Notes under the pieces: generated by a model
Seen by the model: the letters and a program-made list of their open reading frames with translations, nothing else
Database searches by the model: none
Told to the model about the DNA's origin: nothing
In this document: positions 57,051 through 64,000 of the stretch, piece after piece
Position numbering within the stretch: the first letter of the stretch is position 1
Layout: each line of letters begins with the position of its first letter
Made by a program: the position numbers and the translations under genes
DNA from: Paenibacillus sp. MSJ-34
Lineage (GTDB): Bacteria > Bacillota > Bacilli > Paenibacillales > Paenibacillaceae
Assembly (NCBI RefSeq): GCF_018918005.1
Contig: NZ_JAHLPR010000003.1
Location: forward strand, 62,001-126,000
Length of the DNA stretch: 64,000 nucleotides
Direction: 5' to 3'

Positions 57051-58319
57051 TTATCCCGATACCTCTTCCGCGTCCCGATGCCCTTTCTCCAAATTGACCC
57101 GCGTCAACAACAGAATGCCGATGATGAAAAACGCCAGAATGGATAATATTGCCGTACGCGTCGAACCGGTCAGCAAACCGACGATTCCGAATAAGGCAGG
57201 TCCCAACGAAGCGGTTACCTTATCCGATAGGCTGAGGAATCCGAAAAATTCGCTCGCCCGCTCTTTCGGGATTAACCGGCTGTATATCGACCGCGCCACC
57301 GCCTGGCTTCCTCCCTGCACCATGCCTACGATAAAAGCGAGCAAGTAAAAATGAAGCGCGCTCGTCATAAAATAACCTAATAACACGACAATCACATAAA
57401 TGCTTAAAGATATGTATAAGGAGCGTTTCGAGCCGATTCTGACCGCGAGCTTGCCGAACGCGAACGTAAAAGGAATGCCGACGAACTGGGTAATGAGCAG
57501 CGCAACGATCAAATGGGTCGTTTCAATACCGATCGTCTTGCCGTATATAGCCGCCATACTGATGATCGTGGAAATACCGTCGTTAAAAAACCAGAAAGCG
57601 ACCAAGTATTTCAGCAACTCCGGGTATTTCCCGATTTTGCGCAGCGTTCCGAACACGCGGCCGAACCCGTGCTTGGCGTAAAAGCCGACGCTTTGCTTCG
57701 TTTCCCGCTTCGGATCCTTCATATTTCGGAAAATCGGAATCGAAAATACGAACCACCAAATGGCCACACTGACGAAAACGGCCTGGGTCGCGGCGATTTT
57801 GTCCGGAAACCCGAATAAATCCCATTTCTCCAACATGACGATGTTCAGCGCCAAAAGCGCGCCGCCGCCGATATACCCAAACATATAACCTTGCGCGGAT
57901 ACGTCGTCTCTTACTTCCACCGGAGCGATTTCGGGCAGCAATGAATCATAAAAGGTGTTCCCGCCGGAAAAGCCGATCGTTCCTAGAATAAACAGCGCCG
58001 ATACGTAGATGTAGTCCCCTTGGCCCGCAAAAAACAACAACGCGCAAGACAATACGCCAAGGTAAGCGAAAACGCGCAAAAACCGCACCTTGCTGCTTGA
58101 TAAGTCCGCCACCGCTCCCAGAATGGGAGCCATGAGCGCAACGGCGATCATCGCAATCGTTTGCGTAAATCCCCAGTAGCTGGATGCCTGATAATCGGGC
58201 AAATGGCCTGCCGCCACGTCCGCGTAGAAAATGGGGAGCACCGCGGCCAGCATCGTCGTGGCAAACGCGGAATTGGCCCAGTCGTACATTTGCCAGCTTC
58301 GTACCAATTTTCGATTCAT
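57051..58319 (-). CDS. MFS transporter of the UMF1 / Atg22-like family
   Basis: A 422-residue protein with twelve hydrophobic segments. The N-terminus SWQMYDWANSAFATTMLAAVLP is the hallmark of the UMF1 family (MFS_1_like/Atg22), followed by PILGAVADLSSSKVRFL as the MFS loop 2-3 motif, and GGSQAVARSIYSRLIPKERASEFFGF in the second half. The yeast relative exports amino acids from vacuoles; bacterial substrates are unknown. The ATG at 58319 has GGAGG upstream. The gene is divergent from the LysR gene. Confidence 0.9.
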   Translation of the reverse strand: MNRKLVRSWQMYDWANSAFATTMLAAVLPIFYADVAAGHLPDYQASSYWGFTQTIAMIAVALMAPILGAVADLSSSKVRFLRVFAYLGVLSCALLFFAGQGDYIYVSALFILGTIGFSGGNTFYDSLLPEIAPVEVRDDVSAQGYMFGYIGGGALLALNIVMLEKWDLFGFPDKIAATQAVFVSVAIWWFVFSIPIFRNMKDPKRETKQSVGFYAKHGFGRVFGTLRKIGKYPELLKYLVAFWFFNDGISTIISMAAIYGKTIGIETTHLIVALLITQFVGIPFTFAFGKLAVRIGSKRSLYISLSIYVIVVLLGYFMTSALHFYLLAFIVGMVQGGSQAVARSIYSRLIPKERASEFFGFLSLSDKVTASLGPALFGIVGLLTGSTRTAILSILAFFIIGILLLTRVNLEKGHRDAEEVSG

Positions 58320-58441
58320 AAACGACCTCCTTCAACAATGTTTGAAACCGCATTTGCTACCAATGGCCCATGTCGATTTTTCAACATTTTGTTCGACATC
58401 GGATTCGCGCTTTCCTTCTTCCTTCCCGTATCTTATAAATA

Positions 58442-58470
58442 TTGCTCGCTCCCGAAGAATAACCTATAAT
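58442..58470 (+). promoter_or_regulatory. Sigma-A promoter of the LysR-hisJ genes
   Basis: TTGCTC and TATAAT are separated by exactly 17 bases. The leader to the start at 58575 would be about 98 nt and contains the inverted repeat at 58507-58527. Confidence 0.65.
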
Positions 58471-58506
58471 TAGAATGAGAAAACATATTTATAATTTCTG
58501 ATCGGT

Positions 58507-58527
58507 CGATAAAAAAAGCTTTTATCG
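58507..58527. promoter_or_regulatory. Candidate LysR-type operator
   Basis: CGATAAAA-AAAGC-TTTTATCG is a perfect inverted repeat of 8-bp arms, containing the ATAA...TTAT form of LysR boxes. It lies just after the predicted transcription start of the lysR gene, consistent with autorepression. Confidence 0.5.
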
Positions 58528-58574
58528 AAGCCTTACGTTGCGGGAAGTCAAAAATATATCCTAAGGAGGTTCCC

Positions 58575-59477
58575 ATGAACATTAATCAGCTTGAGACTTT
58601 GATCACGATCTCCAGAACGATGAGTTTTCGCAAAGCCGGCGAATTGCTTAATCTCACGCAACCTGCCGTATCGGCGCAAATCAAAAGTCTGGAAGACGAA
58701 TTCAAGACGGTACTCATCGACCGGAACCAGCCTGTCACGTTAACGGATCAAGGGAAGGTGTTTCTGGATCATGCCGAAAGGATATTAAGCATTGTCAGCG
58801 AGTTGAAACAACGTCTTACCGATCTGAGCCACATCCCGCAAGGCCATATCGTGCTCGGTACGACGACTTCCATCGCGATGCAAATTTTGCCGAGGGTGCT
58901 GTCCTATTTTCAAAACCAATTCCCGCTCATTAAAACGTCGATTTTGACGATGTCCTCCATGCAAATCATGGCAAGCGTCGAAAGCGGCTCGGTCGACATC
59001 GGGATCGGTTACTTGTCGGAAGGAAATCCTAATCTCGAATCGTCCGTCCTGTATTACGACACGTTCGAAATGGTCGTTTCGCCGCAGCATCCGCTCAGCC
59101 AAACCAAGCATGCGACCTTGGAATCGCTGCGCGAAATTCCGTTCATTATGTTGTCGCCCGATACGGTTGGCCGCAAATTCGTCGATCAAATTTTCAAACA
59201 AAACAATATCCAGCCGCTTGTCGTTATGGAACTGTCCAGCAGCGAGGAAATTAAACGGATGGTAGAACTTAACCTCGGCGCGGCCATCGTCTCCAAAATG
59301 TCGATCTCCGGCGAACTAAGACGGGGTACGTTGCAGATCATTAAAGTGAATGAGTTCGAGAAGACGCATCCGGTCGGCGTCGTATACAAATCCGGGAAGT
59401 ATTTAAATTCAGCCATGCAGCAGTTTTTGAGCGACTTGAAAGGGATGCGCGAATCGCAATTTATGAGCACAGAGTGA
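58575..59477 (+). CDS. LysR family transcriptional regulator
   Basis: A 300-residue protein. The N-terminal winged helix is typical (LETLITISRTMSFRKAGELLNLTQPAVSAQIKSLE). The effector domain is a periplasmic-binding-protein-like fold starting near residue 90 (GHIVLGTTTSIAMQILPRVL). It starts after AAGGAGG. It precedes the histidinol-phosphatase gene by 16 bases and is probably cotranscribed with it. The effector is unknown. A possible autoregulatory operator lies upstream. Confidence 0.92.
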   Translation: MNINQLETLITISRTMSFRKAGELLNLTQPAVSAQIKSLEDEFKTVLIDRNQPVTLTDQGKVFLDHAERILSIVSELKQRLTDLSHIPQGHIVLGTTTSIAMQILPRVLSYFQNQFPLIKTSILTMSSMQIMASVESGSVDIGIGYLSEGNPNLESSVLYYDTFEMVVSPQHPLSQTKHATLESLREIPFIMLSPDTVGRKFVDQIFKQNNIQPLVVMELSSSEEIKRMVELNLGAAIVSKMSISGELRRGTLQIIKVNEFEKTHPVGVVYKSGKYLNSAMQQFLSDLKGMRESQFMSTE

Positions 59478-59493
59478 AGGAGGAATTTTAAGG

Positions 59494-60303
59494 ATGAAAT
59501 TCGATTTACACACTCATCACTTCCGTTGCGGACACGCCGACGGCAATATTCGCGATTATATCGAAGCGGGCATTCGCGCCAATCTGCAAGTCATCGGCAT
59601 TTCGGACCATTCGCCGTACTTTGGCAGCGAAGAAGACCAGGCTCAGCCCCGTATCGCGATGGCCAAAAGCGCATTCGCCGGTTATGTGGAAGAGGTTCTG
59701 AAATTAAAAGCGGAATATGCGGGTAAAATCGATGTGCTGCTTGGCGTTGAATCCGATTTTTTCCCGGAGCAAGCCGAAACGTATCGATCGATTTATAAAC
59801 AATACCCGTTCGATTATATTATCGGTTCCGTACATTATACGAGCGGGGTCAGCATCTTCAATAAAAACCGGTGGAAAAACCTTTCGGACGAAGAACATCG
59901 GCGCGAGAAGGAATTGTATTACGAAATGATCCGCGACTCGGCCCGCAGCGGCATGTTCCAAATTCTCGGGCATATCGACGCGATGAAAGGAAACTATCCG
60001 GCCTTCACCGACATCCCGGCTGCCGAAGCGATTGACGAAACGCTGCAAACGATCCGCGAATGCGGCATCGCCATTGAAATTAACACTTCGGGCAAAACGA
60101 AACTAAGCGGCGGATGGTATCCTTCGGACGATATACTGGAACGCGCGTTGTTTTACGGCGTAGACGTAACCTTCGGCTCCGACGCCCATATTCCCGATCG
60201 AGTCGGGGACGAATGGGAACTGGTCCGCGCGCGCTTGAAAGAGCTCGGGTTTACCTCATGGGTATATTATAAAGAAATGCGAAAGCAGGTCGTACCGTTA
60301 TAA
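59494..60303 (+). CDS. hisJ: Histidinol-phosphatase of the PHP family (HisJ/HisK-type)
   Basis: A 269-residue PHP-domain phosphoesterase. Metal-binding residues are visible: DLHTHHFRCGHADG, GISDHSPYF (Asp-His), GVESDFFPE (Glu), IIGSVHYTSG (His), ILGHIDAMKG (His) and FGSDAHIPDRVG (Asp-x-His). This pattern is that of histidinol-phosphate phosphatase of histidine synthesis, though some PHP members act on other phosphates. The ATG at 59494 has GGAGG upstream. It follows a LysR gene closely and no other his gene is present. Confidence 0.87.
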   Translation: MKFDLHTHHFRCGHADGNIRDYIEAGIRANLQVIGISDHSPYFGSEEDQAQPRIAMAKSAFAGYVEEVLKLKAEYAGKIDVLLGVESDFFPEQAETYRSIYKQYPFDYIIGSVHYTSGVSIFNKNRWKNLSDEEHRREKELYYEMIRDSARSGMFQILGHIDAMKGNYPAFTDIPAAEAIDETLQTIRECGIAIEINTSGKTKLSGGWYPSDDILERALFYGVDVTFGSDAHIPDRVGDEWELVRARLKELGFTSWVYYKEMRKQVVPL

Positions 60304-60305
60304 AC

Positions 60306-60338
60306 AAAAAAAGAGAACCTGTCTTCCACAGGTTCCAA
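60306..60338 (-). terminator. Terminator with T-run on the minus strand
   Basis: GAACCTGT and ACAGGTTC pair around a 5-nt loop. On the minus strand TCTTTTTTTG follows, so it best serves transcripts from the phosphoesterase gene at 60451-61194, though the hairpin lies directly after hisJ as well. Confidence 0.7.
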
Positions 60339-60450
60339 GGTCTATATATGATTAAAAGGGGGGTCATGAATCTAGTGTAACCCCTCAATGTTATGAAGCC
60401 ATAACAGAAATATTTCATTTGTGTAACAAAATATAATCTTCATGATGTAC

Positions 60451-61194
60451 CTAGGTTTGGAGACCGCGGTATATGCCCGTTCGCAGTTCGCGAATATAGG
60501 CTTCGAGCTTCGGTACCCTCGCTTCTTCCGCTTGGCGGACGGCGCGTTCCACATCGTAAGGGACCCGCACGAATTGAATGGAAAAACCGGCGGGATCAAG
60601 CCCACCATACTCCCCTTCCAATATGGCATACGACGCATGCAAGATGTCGAGCGGGTTGCCGACGCTGCCTGCATTGAACAATGTTTTGCCGTACAAATGC
60701 TGCATATACGCATTATGAATATCGCCGTACCCGACAATATCCGGTTCCCCGGTTTCCTTCCCTGCACTTTGAACGGCGGGCGTATTCTCGAACAATGCGA
60801 GCCGCTTCGCTTCGTCCTCCCAAGGATGCACCCGATGGAAGACGCTCTGCGGAGACGCGTGAAACAGACGGACAAGCTTGCCGCTTAGCAGAAAATCGAA
60901 CGAAAACGGAAGACCGCTTAAGTAATCGATTCTCTCCTGCCCGAGCCGCTTTGAATGCCAAGTAAATTCTTCGTCATCGGCAGCGCTGCTCATCAATTCG
61001 TCCCAATTGCCGCGCACGACGACTTCGCATCGATTCCGAATGACATCGACCGCTTCTGCGGGGCACGGACCTTTCCCGACCAAGTCTCCCAAGCAATAAA
61101 TTTTGGCGATCCGGCGTTTCTCGATATTGTCCAATACGGCTTCCAAAGCCGGCATATTTCCATGTATATCCGATATAATCGCGATTTGATCCAT
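60451..61194 (-). CDS. Metallophosphoesterase (YfcE-like)
   Basis: A 247-residue protein. The start is the ATG at 61194 after GGGAGGTG; the frame extends upstream but without homology. Calcineurin-like motifs: IISDIHGNMPAL (D-x-H-G-N), CLGDLVGKGP (GDxVGxGP), VRGNWDE (GNxD instead of GNHE), LFHASP (His) and VGYGDIHNAYM (H after GD). It hydrolyses phosphodiesters or phosphomonoesters; the substrate is unknown. It lies 19 bases downstream of the AAC(3)-like gene and may share its transcript. Confidence 0.88.
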   Translation of the reverse strand: MDQIAIISDIHGNMPALEAVLDNIEKRRIAKIYCLGDLVGKGPCPAEAVDVIRNRCEVVVRGNWDELMSSAADDEEFTWHSKRLGQERIDYLSGLPFSFDFLLSGKLVRLFHASPQSVFHRVHPWEDEAKRLALFENTPAVQSAGKETGEPDIVGYGDIHNAYMQHLYGKTLFNAGSVGNPLDILHASYAILEGEYGGLDPAGFSIQFVRVPYDVERAVRQAEEARVPKLEAYIRELRTGIYRGLQT

Positions 61195-61213
61195 CGAGGA
61201 ACACCTCCCATCA

Positions 61214-62029
61214 TTATTTTGTCGACTGGTTCCGATTGCGCTCCATCCACACCGTAGCGAAATCGACCAAATCTTTCTGCGGCACAAGAACGGACGGCGC
61301 CTCAATGATATTGCCTCTTCGCACAATATGCGGGCAGTCCTTTTCGAACTGTTGTCCGATGTCCGCAAAGTCTCCTTCGTCAAATTCGATATCCGCAAAC
61401 TCCACCCATTCGGAAGTTTGTCCGCGCATTATCGGGGCACGGTGGACGATCTGCTTTTTCCCCGGATAGTTTGCCCTGTATTCCGCCAAATGAAGCGACG
61501 TATTCACAGAATAGCCGACTCCGAGCAGGAGCACGTATCCGCCCGCTTCGTAAATTTTTGCCAAAGGAGACGCTTCTCCCAAGCAATTCTCCAACGAATG
61601 TTCGCCGCAGATCCGCTCCGCGAGCCGGCCGCGGGCGGCAAAAGATACTTGCGGATGAGAGCTGCGCAGCGTTCCCTTTTGTTTGCGGAAGCATTCGGAG
61701 ATGGCTCCCATATAATAGGTTGGCGACAAATCCGGATCGTATCCCGGCATCGCATTTCGAATGACATCCCACCACTTGGGATCGACAGGAGGATTGACCC
61801 ATGTCGAAGGATCGCTCAGTTCTCCGGTATGCGTCGGCATGACGAGCGTACCTTCGACGCCGAGCAGTTGCTCCAACGCCATAATAACGGCAACCGGCCC
61901 TCCCAAGATCCACCCTCCTAACGATTTCATGGATGAATGGACGATTATCGTCATGCCGGGCCGCAAGCCGAGCGTCTGTAAATCCGCCTTGATCCGGTCC
62001 ACGGTTATCGGTTCTTTTTTTATCATCAT
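61214..62029 (-). CDS. AAC(3) family N-acetyltransferase
   Basis: A 271-residue protein of the Antibiotic_NAT family, the fold of aminoglycoside 3-N-acetyltransferases. Family blocks: GLRPGMTIIVHSSMKSLG, GPVAVIMALEQLLGVEGTLVMPTHT, MPGYDPDLSPTYYMGAISECFRK, SSHPQVSFAARG (catalytic His in SHP) and LLLGVGYSVNTSLHLAE. B. subtilis YokD is a relative. Whether it gives aminoglycoside resistance is not shown by sequence; many chromosomal members do not. AAGGAG lies 13 bases before the first ATG, so the second ATG (62026) could be used. Confidence 0.85.
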   Translation of the reverse strand: MMIKKEPITVDRIKADLQTLGLRPGMTIIVHSSMKSLGGWILGGPVAVIMALEQLLGVEGTLVMPTHTGELSDPSTWVNPPVDPKWWDVIRNAMPGYDPDLSPTYYMGAISECFRKQKGTLRSSHPQVSFAARGRLAERICGEHSLENCLGEASPLAKIYEAGGYVLLLGVGYSVNTSLHLAEYRANYPGKKQIVHRAPIMRGQTSEWVEFADIEFDEGDFADIGQQFEKDCPHIVRRGNIIEAPSVLVPQKDLVDFATVWMERNRNQSTK

Positions 62030-62190
62030 GTCTGTTTCAATACTCCTTTACATCATTTTATGAAAACGGCTCGTACATACATAAACGATTTTCTGCGCCT
62101 AAAGTTTCCGAAACGGATAATTTGACGACATTTTGTTTACAATACTCTCGAATGCCAGTAAGTAAATATCGCGGGAGGTTGATGTAAATC

Positions 62191-62433
62191 ATGGCAAAAG
62201 TCGCGCTGGAAGACAGCCTGAATTCGGTGGCGGACGCATTGCAAAGGGACGGGCATGAAGTCGTATCCATGAACAATGTGGCCGATTGCGATTGCTGCGT
62301 CATCTCGGGACAAGATAAAAACGTTATGGGCATGAGCGGAATCGAGACGAAAGCTTCCGTCATTAACGCCCAAGGATTAAGCAGTGATGAAATCGTAAAC
62401 CAAGTAAACCGGGCTGTCAACAACAAAAGGTAA
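62191..62433 (+). CDS. UPF0180 protein (YkuS-like)
   Basis: An 80-residue protein. It matches YkuS in length and pattern: an N-terminal LEDSLNSVADALQRDGHEVV helix and strand, CDCCVISGQDKNVMGM, then TKASVINAQGLSSDEI and a final short helix. Function unknown. GGAGG lies 12 bases upstream of the ATG. It has its own terminator downstream. Confidence 0.88.
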   Translation: MAKVALEDSLNSVADALQRDGHEVVSMNNVADCDCCVISGQDKNVMGMSGIETKASVINAQGLSSDEIVNQVNRAVNNKR

Positions 62434-62461
62434 GCAAAATATTTCGTTAACGTACTGATCG

Positions 62462-62500
62462 TCGCGCCCTGCTCGCTGAAGCGAAGAAAGGCGCGATTTT
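62462..62500 (+). terminator. Rho-independent terminator after the YkuS-like gene
   Basis: TCGCGCC pairs with GGCGCGA, enclosing a smaller TCGCT-GAA-GCGA hairpin, and is followed by TTTTG. It begins 29 bases past the stop codon. Confidence 0.75.
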
Positions 62501-62581
62501 GAAGTTATAAAATAGTAAACGGCTAATACTAATAAAAGAAATACAAGTTTACCGTTATGGTAGAAAAAAGGAGGAGAAAGG

Positions 62582-63982
62582 ATGAAAGCGGATTCAAATA
62601 AAGGTAGAAGCGTATCGGCGGTTATCATTGCTTTGCTGTGCGCCGTTCTATTATTTGGTTGTTCGACGAATAGAACGGCCGATCCCGGCGGTCAAGACGA
62701 AGGGGGCTCCAAAACGAAGAAAACGATCACGATAACCTACCGTGACGACGGCACCGGGCAGAATGGAACGCTTTATAAATGGATTATGGATGTCTCCTCT
62801 AGATACCCCAATAAAGACGTGGAACTGAAACCTGCACCGATCCAAGCGTCGGAAGGAGATTATTTCGCGAAAGTCGCCTTAGCGTTGAAATCGAAAGATA
62901 CGGCGCCGGATATTGTTACGGAAGACACGTTTATATTGAATGCGGATGCAAGTGCCGGTTACCTCGAACCGCTGGACGATAAACTGAAAGATTGGGAGGA
63001 TTGGACCAACGGTTCGTTTATCGAAGCGATGAAGAAAGGGGTCACGGCAAGCGACGGCAAAGTATACGGCGTGCCGTATAACACGGATTCGAGAGGACTT
63101 TGGTATAATAAGCAAATTTTCAAGCAAGCAGGGCTTCCGGAAGATTGGCAGCCGAAGACATGGGATGACGTGCTGGAGACAGCCAGAACGGTCAAAGAGA
63201 AAGCGGGCGGCGATACTGTGCCTATTTGGATGAACATGGGCAAAGCGACCGGCGAGGCGACGTCGATGCAAACCTATGAAATGCTGCTGTACGGCACCGG
63301 CGAAAGATTATACGACGACGCAGGCGGCAAGTGGATTATTAAAAGCCAAGGAATTCTCGACGCGCTTCGTTTTATAGAAACCGTCAATAAGGAGAAACTG
63401 GGCCCTCCGCTCTCCAAAGTGTTGAACGGGCAGGCGGGCAACACGTCGACAAGAGAATATTTACCGCAAGGAAAGCTGGCCATCTCGCTCGACGGTTCGT
63501 GGATTACCGGCAACTATTTAGATGGAGGGGCGTCCCCTTGGCCGGAATATAAAGATGTGCTCGGATTCGCCCCGATGCCGACAAGTCAAGGGCAGGCGCC
63601 CGGATCGATCACCCTTGCGGGAGGCTGGGCACTATCGATTCCGAGCAATTCGAAAAACAAGGATGAAGCATGGGACATTATTAAGTTCGCCCTAAATAAA
63701 GAAAATACGCAAAAATTGGTTACCGCTTCGGGAAGCTTGACCGTTCGCGCGGACGTCGCGAAAGATCCCGGTTATGCGGAAATGCCTTTCTATCAAATCG
63801 CCACCGACTATTTGCAAAACGCGGAATTCAGGCCGGCACAGGACAAATACCCGGAAGTATCGACGCAAATTCAAACGATGGTCGAGTCGGTTGCGACCGG
63901 CACTTCCCCCGAAGATGCGATGAATAAATATGCGGCGGATGTGACGCGAATTGTCGGCAAGGATTTTGTTGTGGAGAAATAA
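62582..63982 (+). CDS. Sugar ABC transporter substrate-binding lipoprotein
   Basis: A 466-residue family-1 binding protein. The lipobox is LLFGCSTN with Cys near 27. The mature chain has DGKVYGVPYNTDSRGLWYNKQIFKQAGLP, a hallmark of CUT1 sugar-binding proteins, and ISLDGSWITGNY and ITLAGGWALSIPSNS near the hinge and second lobe. It delivers an oligosaccharide or sugar to a permease presumably encoded just past the right edge. The ATG at 62582 follows GGAGGAGAAAGG. It is the last gene in the window; 18 bases follow it. Confidence 0.92.
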   Translation: MKADSNKGRSVSAVIIALLCAVLLFGCSTNRTADPGGQDEGGSKTKKTITITYRDDGTGQNGTLYKWIMDVSSRYPNKDVELKPAPIQASEGDYFAKVALALKSKDTAPDIVTEDTFILNADASAGYLEPLDDKLKDWEDWTNGSFIEAMKKGVTASDGKVYGVPYNTDSRGLWYNKQIFKQAGLPEDWQPKTWDDVLETARTVKEKAGGDTVPIWMNMGKATGEATSMQTYEMLLYGTGERLYDDAGGKWIIKSQGILDALRFIETVNKEKLGPPLSKVLNGQAGNTSTREYLPQGKLAISLDGSWITGNYLDGGASPWPEYKDVLGFAPMPTSQGQAPGSITLAGGWALSIPSNSKNKDEAWDIIKFALNKENTQKLVTASGSLTVRADVAKDPGYAEMPFYQIATDYLQNAEFRPAQDKYPEVSTQIQTMVESVATGTSPEDAMNKYAADVTRIVGKDFVVEK

Positions 63983-64000
63983 CGCTCCGGCTTGCTTAGG

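Noticed and set aside
61214-62029. Acquired aminoglycoside resistance cassette
   Set aside because: The AAC(3)-like gene has host-like base composition, no flanking mobile element and is linked to a housekeeping-type phosphoesterase gene. It is more likely a resident chromosomal family member.
1-64000. tRNA, rRNA, tmRNA and RNase P RNA genes
   Set aside because: Looked for by eye through conserved arms and tails; none recognised. The structured region at 46780-47035 does not match these families.

Overview
The window comes from a spore-forming Firmicute, most likely Paenibacillaceae (Paenibacillus, Cohnella or a relative). The basis is gene content: a YheC/YheD-type spore coat protein, a CotSA-like spore glycosyltransferase, an SpsI-like nucleotidyltransferase, CcpN with its SR1P partner, GlcT-type PTS control, YkoEDC with a TPP riboswitch, and Bacillus-type ribosome binding sites. 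No rRNA, tRNA or phage module was seen, and nothing indicates a plasmid.

Positions 1-17.5 kb hold one long minus-strand locus that looks devoted to a glycosylated surface, probably the spore surface. A TTG-started family-4 glycosyltransferase is followed by a 2,843-residue protein built from about 250 decapeptide repeats. After it come four family-2 glycosyltransferases, an RmlA/SpsI-like nucleotidyltransferase, a GT-D-fold protein, three small helical proteins and a tiny extremely basic protein. Three of these otherwise unrelated proteins share an arginine/lysine-rich N-terminus plus a short Gly-aromatic motif recurring every four residues. This repeat protein, its glycosyltransferases and the shared tag are the best candidate in the window for an undescribed system.

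Positions 17.5-29 kb hold a divergent YheC/YheD gene, a TPP-riboswitch-controlled ECF transporter (ykoE-ykoD-ykoC), psd, an AraC regulator beside a MITE-like element, and a MocR regulator divergent from a flavin oxidase-like gene. Next come an aminotransferase and a gluconeogenesis-control group: ppsR-like, ccpN and an SR1P gene on the minus strand, facing glpX, whose leader carries a perfect match to the CcpN consensus. Positions 31-46 kb hold a MacB-type efflux operon with an adaptor and a Yip1 protein, a second TPP-riboswitch operon (ThiXYZ-like importer plus a thiamine-binding protein and a TatD hydrolase), a lone transposase-derived gene without visible DDE residues, a Gfo/Idh/MocA oxidoreductase, an M29 aminopeptidase, ecsA-ecsB and an orphan solute-binding lipoprotein.

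Positions 46.5-52.2 kb hold a stem-loop-rich non-coding stretch that may be an ORF-less HEARO/omega-RNA-like element, then a full PTS block in the order glcT, antitermination leader, IIA, IICB, HPr, enzyme I. Positions 52.2-64 kb hold a DEAD-box helicase, a short-chain dehydrogenase, CheX, a zinc phospholipase C-like protein, a 1-kb gene-free tract with dispersed repeats, an MFS transporter, a LysR-histidinol-phosphatase pair, a phosphoesterase, an AAC(3)-like acetyltransferase, a YkuS-like protein and a sugar-binding lipoprotein at the right edge.
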